From: Hydractinia symbiolongicarpus
Taxonomy: Eukaryota; Cnidaria; Hydrozoa; Anthoathecata; Hydractiniidae
Length of the DNA: 64,000 bases
Assembly (NCBI RefSeq): GCF_029227915.1
Contig: NC_079876.1
Location: 38,175,828-38,239,827 of the forward strand
Direction: 5' to 3'
Both the position numbers and the translations under genes were made by a program. Shown here one piece after another: positions 48,502-61,555 of the stretch. Within the stretch, counting starts at the first letter, position 1, and every line of letters starts with the position of its first letter. The notes beneath the pieces were generated by a model that saw nothing but the letters and a program-made list of their open reading frames with translations, did no database searches and was not told the DNA's origin.

Positions 48502-49994
48502 TTGATACTGTTAAAAATTCAATGAAATGTAGTTTTTGAAACTGTCGCTATTTCTTCAGCGCGCGATAACGGCTAGGATTTGTCCCACAGTAAAAAAATG
48601 AATTTTTCATCTTAATTCTTAAATGAAGCGCTACCACAGCGCCAAGTGTAGTCGCTGAGTTTCGGCAATCATGTCAAATTAAGAAGAATGTTTTTTCTTG
48701 GAGTCCAATTGTATCATTTATCACATTCATCAGGTCACAGTCCAAAGTTAGTTCAATCAAGTCCCACAGTCAATCGTTTCATTGTTAAAGGCGATGCAAC
48801 CTAGTAATATCAGAAAAATATCGCTAAATCCATGTTGGTACGAATATGTGACCCAACCGTTTAAACTCAAACGAACTGACACCGTTAGAAAGTCAAGGAA
48901 ATGTAGTTTTTGAAACTGTCACTATTTCTACAGCGCATGATAACGGCTAGGATTGGTCCCACAGTAAAAAATGACTTATTAATTTAAATTTTTAAATAAA
49001 GCACTACAACAGCGCCCAGTGTAAACACTGAGTTTAGGCGATCATGTCAAATTAAGAAGAATGCTATTTCTTGGAGTCCAATTCTTTCATTCATCACATT
49101 TATCAGGTCACAGTCAAAAGTTAGTTCAATTAAGTCCCACAGTCAATCATTTTATTGTTAAAGGTGATGAAACCTAGTAATATCAGAAAAATATCGCTAA
49201 ATTCATGTTGGTACGAATATGTGACGCAACCGTTGTAACTCAAACGGACTGACACCGTTAGAAAGTCAATGAAATGAAGTTTCTGAAACTGTCGCTATTT
49301 CTTCAGGGCGCGATAACGGCTAGGATTGGTCCCACAGTAAAAACTGACTTATTAATTTAAATTTTTAAATGAAGCGCTACAACGGCGCCCAGTGTAACCG
49401 CTGAGTTTAGGCAATCATGTCAAATTAAGAAGAATGCTATTTCTTAGAGTCCAATTTTTTCATTTATCACATTTATCAGGTCACAGTCAAAAGTTAGTTC
49501 AATTAAGTCCCACAGTCAATCATTTCACTGATAAAAGTGATGCAACCTAGTAATGTCAGATGAATATCGCTAAATACATGTTGGTACGAATATGTGACCC
49601 AACCGTTTAAACTCAAACGGACTGACACCGTTAGAAAGTCAATGAAATGTAGTTTTTGAAACTGTCGCTATTTCTTCAGCGCGAGATAACGGCTAGGATT
49701 GGTCCCACGGTAAAATATGACTTTCTTATCTTAATTCTTAAATGAAGCGCTACCACAGCGCCCAGTGTAATCGCTGAATTTCGGCAATCATGTCAAATTA
49801 AGAAGAATGTTTTTTCTTAGAGTCCATTTGTCTCATTTATCACATTCATCAGGTCACAGTCCAAAGTTAGTTCAATTAAGTCCCAACGTCAATCGTTTCA
49901 TTGTTAAAGGCGATGCAACCTAGTAATATCGGAAAAATATCGCTAAATACATGTTGGTACGAATATGTGACCCAACCGTTGAAACTCAAACGGA
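48502..49994 (+). repeat. g-h-i-j block, copy 2
   Basis: Monomers begin at 48502, 48876, 49249 and 49622, all 4851 bp after the first g-h-i-j copy. The match includes CACTGATAAAAGTG in class i. It ends inside j: after CCCAACGTCAATCG the tail becomes AATATCGGAAAAATATCGC, where the first copy has AATATCAGAAAAATGTCGC. Position 49920 is therefore close to the end of the large duplication. Confidence 0.9.
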
Positions 49995-51487
49995 CTGACA
50001 CCGTTAGAAAGTCAATGAAATGTAGTTTTTGAAACTGTCGCTATTTCTTCAGCGCGCGATAACGGCTAGGATTGGTGCCACAGTAAAAAAATGACTTTTT
50101 CATCTTAATTCTTAAGTGAAGCGCTACCACAGCGACCAGTGTAGTCGCTGAGTTTCGGCAATCATGTCATATTAAGAACAATGTTATTTCTTGGAGTTCA
50201 ATTGTATCATTTATCACATTCATCAGGTCACAGTCCAAAGTTAGTTCAATCAAGTCCCACAGTCAATCGTTTCATTGTTAAAGGCGATGCAACCTAGTAA
50301 TATCAGAAAAATATCGCTAAATCCATGTTGGTACGAATATGTGACCCAACCGTTTAAACTCAAACGGACTGACACCGTTAGAAAGTCAAGGAAATGTAGT
50401 TTTTGAAACTGTCACTATTTCTACAGCGCATGATAACGGCTAGGATTGGTCCCACAGTAAAAAATGACTTATTAATTTAAATTTTTAAATAAAGCACTAC
50501 AACAGCGCCCAGTGTAAACACTGAGTTTAGGCGATCATGTCAAATTAAGAAGAATGCTATTTCTTGGAGTCCAATTCTTTCATTCATCACATTTATCAGG
50601 TCACAGTCAAAAGTTAGTTCAATTAAGTCCCACAATCAATCATTTTATTGTTAAAGGTGATGAAACCTAGTAATATCAGAAAAATATCGCTAAATTCATG
50701 TTGGTACGAATATGTGACGCAACCGTTGTAACTCAAACGGACTGACACCGTTAGAAAGTCAATGAAATGAAGTTTCTGAAACTGTCGCTATTTCTTCAGG
50801 GCGCGATAACGGCTAGGATTGGTCCCACAGTAAAAACTGACTTATTAATTTAAATTTTTAAATGAAGTGCTACAACGGCGCCCAGTGTAACCGCTGAGTT
50901 TAGGCAATCATGTCAAATTAAAAAGAATGCTATTTCTTAGAGTCCAATTTTTTCATTTATCACATTTATCAGGTCACAGTCAAAAGTTAGTTCAATTAAG
51001 TCCCACAGTCAATCATTTCACTGTTAAAAGTGATGCAACCTAGTAATGTCAGATGAATATCGCTAAATACATGTTGGTACGAATATGTGACCCAACCGTT
51101 TAAACTCAAACGGACTGACACCGTTAGAAAGTCAATGAAATGTAGTTTTTGAAACTGTCGCTATTTCTTCAGCGCGAGATAACGGCTAGGATTGGTCCCA
51201 CGGTAAAATATGACTTTCTTATCTTAATTCTTAAATGAAGCGCTACCACAGCGCCCAGTGTAATCGCTGAATTTCGGCAATCATGTCAAATTAAGAAGAA
51301 TGTTTTTTCTTAGAGTCCAATTGCCTCCTTTATTACATTTATCAGGTCACAGTCCAAAGTTAGTTCAATTAAGTCCCACAGTCAATCGTTTAATTGTTAA
51401 AGGCGATGCAACCTAGGAATATCAGAAAAATATCGCTAAATTCATGTTGGTACGAATATGTGACGCAACCGTTGTAACTCAAACAGA
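49995..51487 (+). repeat. b-like monomer plus a further h-i-j copy
   Basis: Monomers begin at 49995, 50369, 50742 and 51115. The first is b/o-like with GGATTGGTGCC and a g-type tail (GTATCATTTATC, AATCAAGTCCC). The next three repeat the h-i-j order with more private changes than the copies at 44025 and 48876, such as GAAGTGCTACAACGG and AATTAAAAAGAATG in class i. The j tail changes to GCCTCCTTTATTAC. Confidence 0.82.
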
Positions 51488-52606
51488 CTGACACCGTTAG
51501 AAAGTCAATGAAATGTAGTTTTTGAAACTGTCGCTATTTCTTCAGCGCGAGATAAGGGCTAGGATTGGTCCCACGGTAAAATATGACTTTCTTATCTTAA
51601 TTCTTAAATGAAGCGCTACCACAGTGCCCAGTGTAATCGCTGAATTTCGGCAATCATGTCAAATTAAGAAGAATATTTTTTCTTAGAGTCCAATTGCCTC
51701 CTTTATTACATTTATCAGGTCACAGTCCAAAGTTAGTTCAATTAAGTCCCACAGTCAATCGTTTAATTGTTAAAGGCAATGCAACCTAGAAATATCAGAA
51801 AAATATCGCTAAATTCATGTTGATACGAATATGTGACGCAACTGTTGTAACTCAAACGGACTGACACCGTTAGAAAGTCAATGAAATGCAGTTTTTGAAA
51901 CTGTTGCTATTTCTTCAGGGCGCAATAACGGCTAGGATTGGTCCCAAAGTAAAAAATGACATATTAATTTAAATTTTTAAATGAAGCGCTACAACAGCGC
52001 CCAGTGTAATTGCTGAGTTTAGGCAATTATGTCAAATTAAGAAGAATGCTATTTCTTGGAGTCCAATTTTTTCATTTATCACATTTATCAGGTCACAGTC
52101 AAAAGTTAGTTCAATTAAGTCCCACAGTCAATCGTTTCACTGTTAAAAGAGGTGCAACCTAGTAATATCAGATGAATATCTCTAAATACATGTTGGTACG
52201 AATATATGACACAACCGTTGAAACTTAAACGGACTGACACCGTTAGAAAGTCAATGAAATGTAGTTTTTGAAACTGTCACTATTTCTTCAGCGCGCGCTA
52301 ACGGCTAGGATTGGTCCCTTAGCAAAAAATGAGTTTTTTATCTTAATTTTGAACTGAAGCGCCACCAAAACGGCCGGTGTAATCGCTGAGTTCCGGCAAT
52401 CATGTCAAATTAAGAAGAATGTTATTTCTTGAATTCCAATTTTCTCATTTATCACATTAATCAGGTCAGAGTCTAAAGTTAGTTCAATTAAGTCCCACAG
52501 TCAATCATTTCACTGTTAAAAGCGATGCAACCTAGTAATGTCAGATGAATATCGCTAAATACATGTTGGTACGAATATGTGACCCAACCGTTTAAACTCA
52601 AACGGA
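51488..52606 (+). repeat. Three diverse monomers, including class v
   Basis: Monomers begin at 51488, 51861 and 52234. The first is j-like (GATAAGGGCTAGG, CACAGTGCCC), showing a tandem step from the j before it with the GCCTCCTTTATTAC tail retained. The second has GAAATGCAG and CCCAAAGTAAAAAATGAC. The third is class v (GGTCCCTTAGC, GAGTTTTTTATC, GAATTCCAATT), the first v after the left end of the window. Confidence 0.75.
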
Positions 52607-54471
52607 CTGACACCGTTAGAAAGTCAATGAAATGTAGTTTATAAAACTGTCGCTATTTCTTCAGTGCGCAATAACGGTTAGGATTGGTCCCACAGCAAAA
52701 AAATGACTTATTAATTTAAATTTTTAAATGAAGCGCTACAACAGCGCCCAGTGTAAACGCTGAGTTTAGGCAATCATGTCAAATTAAGAAGAATGTTATT
52801 TCTTGGAGTCCAATTTTTTCATTTATCACATTTATCAGGTCACAGTCAAAAGTTAGTTCAATTAAGTCCCACAGTCAATCATTTCACTGTTAAAAGCGAT
52901 GCAACCTAGTAATGTCAGATGAACATCGCTAAATACATGTTGGTACGAATATGTGACCCAACCGTTTAAACTTAAACGGACTGACACCGTTAGAAACTCA
53001 ATGAAATGTAGTTTTTGAAACTGTCGCTTTTTTTCAGCGCGAGATAACGGCTAGGATTAGTCCCACGGTAAAATATGACTTTCTTATATTAATTCTTAAA
53101 TGAAGCGCTACCACAGCGCCCAGTGTAATCTCTGAATTTCGGCAATCATATCAAATTAAGAAGAATGTTTTTTCTTGGAGTGCAATTGTCTCATTTATCA
53201 CATTCATCAGGTCACAGTCCAAAGTTAGTTCAATTAAGTCCCAACGTCAATCGTTTCATTGTTAAAGGCGATGCAACCTAGTAATATCAGAAAAATATCG
53301 CTAAATACATGTTGGTACGAATATGTGACCCAACCGTTTAAACTCAAACGGACTGACACCGTTAGAAAGTCAATGAAATGTAGTTTATGAAACTGTCGCT
53401 ATTTCTTCAGCGCGAGATAACGGCTAGGATTAGTCCCACGGTAAAATATGACTTTCTTATCTTAATTCTTAAATGAAGCGCTACCACAGCGCCCAGTGTA
53501 ATCGCTGAATTTTGGCGATCATGTCAAACTAAGAAGAATGTTTTTTCTTGGAGTTCAATTGTCTTATTTATCACATTCATCAGGTCACAGTCCAAAGTTA
53601 GTTCAAGTAAGTCCCACAGTCAATCGTTTCATTGTTAAAGGCGATGCAACCTAGTAATATCAGAAAAATATCGCTAAATTCATGTTAGTACGAATATGTG
53701 ACGCAACCGTTGTAACTCAAACGGACTGACACCGTTAGAAAGTCAATGAAATGTAGTTTTTGAAACTGTCGCTATTTCTTCAGTGCGCAATAACGGTTAG
53801 GATTGGTCCCACAGCAAAAAAATGACTTATTAATTTAAATTTTTAAATGAAGCGCTACAACAGCGCCCAGTGTAAACGCTGAGTTTAGGCAATCATGTCA
53901 AATTAAGAAGAATGCTATTTCTTGGAGTCCAATTTTTTCATTTATCACATTTATCAGGTCACAGTCAAAAGTTAGTTCAATTAAGTCCCACAGTCAATCA
54001 TTTCACTGTTAAAAGCGATGCAACCTAGTAATGTCAGATGAACATCGCTAAATACATGTTGGTACGAATATGTGACCCAACCGTTTAAACTTAAACGGAC
54101 TGACACCGTTAAAAACTCAATGAAATGTAGTTTTTGAAACTGTCGCTTTTTTTCAGCGCGAGATAACGGCTAGGATTGGTCCCACGGTAAAATATGACTT
54201 TCTTATATTAATTCTTAAATGAAGCGCTACCACAGCGCCCAGTGTAATCTCTGAATTTCGGCAATCATGTCAAATTAAGAAGAATGTTTTTTCTTGGAGT
54301 CCAATTGACCCATTTATCACATTCATTAGGTCACAGTCCAAAGTTAGTTCAATTAAGTCCCAACGTCAATCGTTTCATTGTTAAAGGCGATGCAACCTAG
54401 TAATATCAGAAAAATATCGCCAAATTCATGTTGGTACGAATATGTGACTCAAGCGTTGTAACTCAAACGGA
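52607..54471 (+). repeat. d-e pair occurring twice, 1119 bp apart
   Basis: Monomers begin at 52607 (d, with AGTTTATAAAACTG), 52981 (e), 53353, 53726 (d) and 54100 (e). Both e monomers keep GTCGCTTTTTTTCAGCG. Unlike the later 6-monomer copies they have ACATGTTGG and TATGACTTTC, the state also seen in the HOR copy at 35812. The monomer at 53353 is c-like with AGTTTATGAAACTG, a mark close to the d monomer at 52607. Confidence 0.8.
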
Positions 54472-55591
54472 TTGATACTGTTAAAAAGTCAATGAAATGT
54501 AGTTTTTGAAACTGTCGCTATTTCTTCAGCGCGCGATAACGGCTAGGATTTGTCCCACAGTAAAAAAATGAATTTTTCATCTTAATTCTTAAATGAAGCG
54601 CTACCACAGCGCCAAGTGTAGTCGCTGAGTTTCTGCAATCATGTCAAATTAAGAACAATGTTTTTTCTTGGAGTCCAATTTTCTCATTTATCACATTCAT
54701 CAGGTCACAGTCCAAAGTTAGTTCAATTAAGTCCCACAGACAGTCAATTCACTGTTAAAAGCGATGCAACCTAGTAATGTCAGATGAATATCGCTAAATA
54801 CATGTTGGTACGAATAAGTGACCCAACCGTTTAAACTCAAACGGACTGACACCGTTAGAAAGTCAGGGAAATGTAGTTTTTGAAACTGTCACTATTTCTT
54901 CAGCGCGAGATAACGGCTAGGATTTGTCCCACGGTAAAATATGACTTTCTTATCTTAATTCTTAAATGAAGCGCTACCACAGCGCCCAGTGTAATCGCTG
55001 AATTTCGGCAATCATGTCAAATTAAGAAGAATGTTTTTTCTTGGAGTCCAATTGTCTCATTTATCACATTCATCAGGTCACAGTCCAAAGTTAGTTCAAT
55101 TAAGTCCCAACGTCAATCGTTTCATTGTTAAAGGCGATGCAACCTAGTAATATCGGAAAAATATCGCTAAATACATGTTGGTACGAATATGTGACCCAAC
55201 CGTTTAAACTCAAACGAACTGACACCGTTAGAAAGTCAAGGAAATGTAGTTTTTGAAACTGTCACTATTTCTACATCGCCTGATAACGGTTAGGATTGGT
55301 CCCACAGTAAAAAATGACTTATTAATTTAAATTTTTAAATAAAGCGCTACAACAGCGCCCAGTGTAAACACTGAGTTTAGGCGATCATGTCAAATTAAGA
55401 AGAATGCTATTTCTTGGAGTCCAATTCTTTCATTCATCACATTTATCAGGTCACAGTCAAAAGTTAGTTCAATTAAGTCCCACAGTCAATCATTTTATTG
55501 TTAAAGGCGATGAAACCTAGTAATATCAGAAAAATATCGCTAAATTCATGTTGGTACGAATATGTGACGCAACCGTTGTAACTCAAACGGA
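54472..55591 (+). repeat. Chimeric monomers; shares a rare variant with 2128-2145
   Basis: Monomers begin at 54472, 54846 and 55219. The first starts as class g/o with GGATTTGTCCC and AATGAATTTTTC, and ends with the rare CCCACAGACAGTCAATTC and GAATAAGTGACC seen also in the monomer at 1869. The second starts with GAAAGTCAGGGAAATG and then takes the CCCACGGTAAAATATG class. The third is class h (TTCTACATCGCC). Confidence 0.8.
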
Positions 55592-57455
55592 CTGACACCG
55601 TTAGAAAGTCAATGAAATGAAGTTTCTGAAACTGTCGCTATTTCTTCAGGGCGCGATAACGGCTAGGATTGGTCCCACAGTAAAAACTGACTTATTAATT
55701 TAAATATTTAAATGAAGCGCTACAACAGCGCCCAGTGTAACCGCTGAGTTTAGGCAATCATGTCAAATTAAGAAGAATGGTATTTCTTGGAGTCCAATTT
55801 TTTCATTTATCACATTTATCAGGTCACAGTCAAAAGTTAGTTCAATTAAGTCCCACAGTCAATCATTTCACTGTTAAAAGTGATGCAACCTAGTAATGTC
55901 AGATGAATATCGCTAAATACATGTTGGCACGAATATGTGACCCAACCGTTTAAACTCAAACGGACTGACACCGTTAGAAAGTCAATGAAATGTAGTTTTT
56001 GAAACTGTCGCTATTTCTTCAGCGCGAGATAACGGCTAGGATTGGTCCCACGGTAAAATATGACTTTCTTATCTTAATTCTTAAATGAAGCGCTACCACA
56101 GCGCCCCGTGTAATCGCTGAATTTCGGCAATCATGTCAAATTAAGAAGAATGTTTTTTCTTAGAGCCCAATTGCCTCCTTTATTACATTTATCAGGTCAC
56201 AGTCCAAAGTTAGTTCAATTAAGTCCCACAGTCAATCGTTTAATTGTTAAAGGCAATGCAACCTAGAAATATCAGAAAAATATCGCTAAATTCATGTTGG
56301 TACGAATATGTGACGCAACCGTTGTAACTCAAACGGACTGACACCGTTAGAAAGTCAATGAAAAGAAGTTTTTGAAACTGTCGCTATTTCTTCAGGGCGC
56401 GATAACGGCTAGGATTGGTCCCACAGTAAAAAATGACTTATTAATTTAAATTCTTAAATGAAGCGCTACAACAGCGCCCAGTGTAAACGCTGAGTTAGGC
56501 AATCATGTCAAATAAAGAAGAATGCTATTTCTTGGAGTCCAATTCTTTCATTCATCACATTTATCAGGTCACAGACAAAAGTTAGTTCAATTAAGTCCCA
56601 CAGTCAATCATTTTATTGTTAAAGGCGATGAAACCTAGTAATATCAGAAAAATATCGCTAAATTCATGTTGGTACGAATATGTGACGCAACCGTTGTAAC
56701 TCAAACGGACTGACACCGTGAGAAAGTCAATGAAATGAAGTTTCTGAAACTGTCGCTATTTCTTCAGGGCGAGATAACGGCTAGGATTGGTTCCACAGTA
56801 AAAAATGAATTATTAATTTAAATTTTTAAATGAAGCGCTACAACAGCGCCCAGTGTAAACGCTGAGTTTAGGCAATCATGTCAAATTAAGAAGAATGTTT
56901 TTTCTTAGAGTCCAATTTTTTCATTTATCACATTTATCAGGTCACAGTCAAAAGTTAGTTCAATTAAGTCCCACAGTCAATCGTTTCACTGTTAAAAGCG
57001 GTGCAACCTAGTAATATCAGATGAATATCGCTAAATACATGTTGGTACGAATATATGACCCAACCGTTGAAACTTAAACGTACTGAAACCGTTAGAAAGT
57101 CAGTGAAATGTAGTTTTGGAAACTGTCACTAGTTCTTCAGCGCGCGCTAACGGCTAGGATTGGTCCCTCAGCAAAAAATGAGTTTTTTATCTTAATTTTG
57201 AATTGAAACGCTACCACAGCGGCCGGTGTAATCGCTGAGTTGCGGCAATCATGTCAAATTAAGAAGAATGTTATTTCTTGAATTCCAATTTTCTCATTTA
57301 TCACATTTATCAGGTCACAGTCCAAAGTTAGTGCAATTAAGTCCCACAGTCAATCGTTTAATTGTTAAAGGCGATGCAACCTAGGAATATCAGAAAAATA
57401 TCGCTAAATTCATGTTGGTACGAATATGTGACGCAACCGTTGTAACTCAAACGGA
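55592..57455 (+). repeat. Five-monomer block duplicated at 59693-61555
   Basis: Monomers begin at 55592, 55965, 56338, 56710 and 57083. The class order is GAAGTTTCTG type, j, GAAAAGAAG type, GAAGTTTCTG type, v. The same order occurs at 59693, 60066, 60439, 60812 and 61185, at an offset of 4101-4102 bp (11 monomers). Divergence between copies is greater than within the 6-monomer HOR, so this duplication looks older. Confidence 0.8.
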
Positions 57456-58947
57456 CTGACACCGTTTGAAAGTCAATGAAATGTAGTTTTTGAAACTGTC
57501 GCTATTTCTTCAGCGCGTGATAACGGCTAGGATTGGTCCCACAGTAAAAAATGACTTTCTTATCTTAATTTTTAAATGAAGCGCTACCACAGCGCCCAGT
57601 GTAATCGCTGAGTTTAGGCAATCATGTCAAATTAAGAGGAATGTTTTTTCTTGGAGTCCAATTGTCTCCTTTATCACATTTATCAGGTCAGAGTCCAAAG
57701 TTAGTTCAATTAAGTCCTACAGTCAATCGTTTCATTGTTAAAGGCGATGCAACCTAGTAATATCAGAAAAATATCGCTAAGTTCATGCTGGTACAAATAT
57801 GTGACGCAACCGTTGTAACTCAAACGGACAGACACCGCTAGAAAGTCAATGATAGGAAGTTTTTGAAACTGTCGCTATTTCTTCAGGGCGAGATAACGGC
57901 TAGGATTGGTTCCACAGTAAAAAATGAATTATTAATTTAAATTTTTAAATGAAGCGCTACAACAGCGCCCAGTGTAAACGCTGAGTTTAGGCAATCATGT
58001 CAAATTAAGAAGAATGTTTTTTCTTAGAGTCCAATTTTTTCATTTATCACATTTATCAGGTCACAGTCAAAAGTTAGTTCAATTAAGTCCCACAGTCAAT
58101 CGTTTCACTGTTAAAAGCGGTGCAACCTAGTAATATCAGATGAATATCGCTAAATACATGTTGGTACGAATATATGACCCAACCGTTGAAACTTAAACGT
58201 ACTGAAACCGTTAGAAAGTCAGTGAAATGTAGTTTTGGAAACTGTCACTAGTTCTTCAGCGCGCGCTAACGGCTAGGATTGGTCCCTCGACAAAAAATGA
58301 GTTTTCTATCTTAATTTTGAATTGAAGCGCTACCACAGCGGCCGTTGAAATCGCTGAGTTGCGGCAATCATGTCAAATTAAGAAGAATGTTATTTCTTGA
58401 ATTCCAATTTTCTCATTTATCACATTTATCAGGTCACAGTCCAAAGTTAGTTCAATTAAGTCCCACAATCAATCGTTTAATTGTTAAAGGCGATGTAACC
58501 TAGGAATATCAGAAAAATATCGCTAAATTCATGTTGGTACGAATATGTGACGCAACCGTTTTAACTCAAACGGACTGACACCGTTAGAAAGTCAATGAAA
58601 TGTAGTTTTTGAAACTGTCGCTATTTCTTCAGCGCGTGATAACGGCTAGGATTGGTCCCACAGTAAAAAATGACTTTCTTATCTTAATTTTTAAAAGAAG
58701 CGCTACCACAGCGCCCAGTGTAATCGCTGAGTTTAGGCGATCATGTCAAATTAAGAGGAATGTTTTTTCTTGGAGTCCAATTGTCTCCTTTATCACATTT
58801 ATCTGGTCAGAGTCCAAAGTTAGTTCAATTAAGTCCTACAGTCAATCGTTTCATTGTTAAAGGCGATGCAACCTAGTAATATCAGAAAAATATCGCTAAG
58901 TTCATGCTGGTACAAATATGTGACCCAACTGTTGTAACTCAAACGGA
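56710..58947 (+). repeat. Trimer duplication, two copies of 1119 bp
   Basis: Monomers begin at 56710, 57083, 57456 and again at 57829, 58202, 58575. Shared marks are GGGCGAGATAACGG with GGTTCCACAG and AATGAATTATT in the first; GTAGTTTTGGAAACTG with CACTAGTTCTTC in the second; and GCGTGATAACGG with TTAAGAGGAATG in the third. The first ~50 bp of the two leading monomers differ (GAAATGAAG against GATAGGAAG), so the breakpoint lies a little after my phase mark. Confidence 0.85.
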
Positions 58948-59692
58948 CTGACACCGCTAAAAAGTCAATGAAAAGAAGTTTCTGAAACTGTCGCTATTTC
59001 TTCAGGGCGCGATAACGGCTAGGATTGGTCCCACAGTAAAAAATGACTTATCAATTTAAATTTTTAAATGAAGCGCTACAACAGCGCTCAGTGTAATCGC
59101 TGAGTTTATGCAATCATGTCAAATTAAGAAGAATGCTATTTCTTGGAGTCCAATTGTCTCCTTTATCACATTTATCAGGTCACAGTCCAAAGTTAGTTCA
59201 ATTAAGTCCCACAGTCAATCGTTTAAGTGTTAAAGGCGATTCAACCTAGGAATATCAGAAAGATATCGCTAAATTCATGTTGGTACAAATATGTGACTCA
59301 ACCGTTGTAACTCAAACGGACTGACACCGTTAGAAAGTCAATTAAAAGAAGTTTTTGAAACTGTCGCTATTTCTTCAGGGCGCGATAACGGCTAGGATTG
59401 GTCCCACAGTAAAAAATGACTTAAAATTTAAATTTTTAAATAAAGCCCTACAACAGCGCCCAGTGTAAACGCTGAGTTTAGGCAATCATGTCAAATTAAG
59501 AAGAATGCTATTTCTTGGAGTCCAATTCTTTCATTCATCACATTTATCAGGTCACAGTCAAAAGTTAGTTCAATTAAGTCCCACAGTCAATCATTTTATT
59601 GTTAAAGGCGATGAAACCTAGTAATATCAGAAAAATATCGCTAAATTCATGTTGGTACGAATATGTGACGCAACCGTTGTAACTCAAACGGA
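58948..59692 (+). repeat. Two monomers between duplicated blocks
   Basis: Monomers begin at 58948 and 59321. The first is GAAAAGAAG-type with GCGCTCAG and TTTATGCAATC, passing to a tail with GTCTCCTTTATC and GTTTAAGTGTTAAAG. The second has CAATTAAAAGAAG and a shortened ACTTAAAATTTAAATTT stretch, giving 372 bp. Neither has a close partner that I could find in the window. Confidence 0.7.
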
Positions 59693-61555
59693 CTGACACC
59701 GTTAGAAAGTCAATGAAATGAAGTTTCTGAAACTGTCGCTATTTCTTCAGGGCGCGATAACGGCTAGGATTGGTCCCACAGTAAAAAATGACTTATTAAT
59801 TTAAATTTTCAAATGAAGCGCTACAACAGCGCCCAGTGTAATCGCTGAGTTTAGGCAATCATGTCAAATTAAGAAGAATGCTATTTCTTGGAGTCCAATT
59901 TTTTTATTTATCACATTTATCAGGTCACAGTCAAAAGTTAGTTCAATTAAGTCCCACAGTCAATCATTTCACTGCTAAAAGTGATGCAACCTAGTAATGT
60001 CAGATGAATATCGCTAAATACATGTTGGTACGAATATGTGACCCAACCGTTTAAACTCAAACGGACTGACACCGTTAGAAAGTCAATGAAATGTAGTTTT
60101 TGAAACTGTCGCTATTTCTTCAGCGCGAGATAACGGCAAGGATTGGTCCCACGGTAAAATATGACTTTCTTATCTTAATTCTTAAATGAAGCGCTACCAC
60201 AGCGCCCAGTGTAATCGCTGAATTTCGGCAATCATGTCAAATTAAGAAGAATGTTTTTTCTTAGAGTCCAATTGCCTCCTTTATTACATTTATCAGGTCA
60301 CAGTCCAAAGTTAGTTCAATTAAGTCCCACAGTCAATCGTTTAATTGTTAAAGGCGATGCAACCTAGAAATATCAGAAAAATATCGCTAAATTCATGTTG
60401 GTACGAATATGTGACGCAACCGTTGTAACTCAAACGGACTGACACCGTTAGAAAGTCAATGAAAAGAAGTTTTTGAAACTGTCGCTATTCCTTCAGGGCG
60501 CGATAACGGCTAGGATTGGTCCCACAGTAAAAAATGACTTATTAATTTAAATTTTTAAATGAAGCGCTACAACAGCGCCCAGTGTAAACGCTGAGTTTAG
60601 GCAATCATGTCAAATTAAGAAGAATGCTATTTCTTGGAGTCCAATTCTTTCATTCATCACATTTATCAGGTCACAGTCAAAAGTTAGTTCAATTAAGTCC
60701 CACAGTCAATCATTTTATTGTTAAAGGCGATGAAACCTAGTAATATCAGAAAAATATCGCTAAATTCATGTTGGTACGAATATGTGACGCAACCGTTGTA
60801 ACTCAAACGGACTGACACTGTTAGAAAGTCAATGAAATGAAGTTTCTGAAACTGTCGCTATTTCTTCAGGGCGTGATAACGGCTAGGATTGGTCCCACAG
60901 TAAAAAATGACTTATTAATTTAAATTTTTAAATGAAGCGCTACAACAGCGCTCAGTCTAATCGCTGAGTTTATGCAATCATGTCAAATTAAGAAGAATGC
61001 TATTTCTTGGAGTCCAATTTTTTCATTTATCACATTTATCAGGTCACAGTCAAAAGTTAGTTCAATTAAGTCCCACAGTCAATCGTTTCACTGTTAAAAG
61101 CGGTGCAACCTAGTAATATCAGATGAATATCGCTAAATACATGTTGGTACGAATATATGACCCAACCGTTGAAACTTGAACGGACTGACACCGTTAGAAA
61201 GTCAGTGAAATGTAGTTTTTGAAACTGTCACTATTTCTTCAGCGCGCTAACGGCTAGGATTGGTCCCTCAGCAAAAAATGAGTTTTTTATCTTAATTTGG
61301 AATTGAAGCGCTACCACAGCGGCCGCTGTAATCGCTGAGTAGCGGCAATCATGTTAAATTAAGAAGAATGTTATTTCTTGAATTCCAATTTTCTCATTTA
61401 TCACATTTATCAGGTCACAGTCCAAAGTTAGTTCAATTAAGTCCCACAGTCAATCGTTTAATTGTTAAAGGCGATGCAACCTAGGAATATCAGAAAAATA
61501 TCGCTAAATTCATGTTGGTACGAATATGTGACGCAACCGTTGTAACTCAAACGGA
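59693..61555 (+). repeat. Second copy of the 55592-57455 block
   Basis: Monomers begin at 59693, 60066, 60439, 60812 and 61185. The last is class v with AGCGCGCTAACGG (two bases shorter than the usual AGCGCGCGCTAACGG), giving a 371-bp monomer. The same 2-bp deletion is found in the v monomer at 61929 but not in those at 57083, 58202 or 63791. Confidence 0.8.

Noticed and set aside
58609-58860. An 83-codon open frame on the + strand
   Set aside because: It begins with TTG inside one satellite monomer and uses only satellite sequence. It stays open because AAATGAAG, which gives an in-frame TGA in ordinary monomers, reads AAAAGAAG here near 58690. No recognisable domain, and the neighbouring copies are closed.
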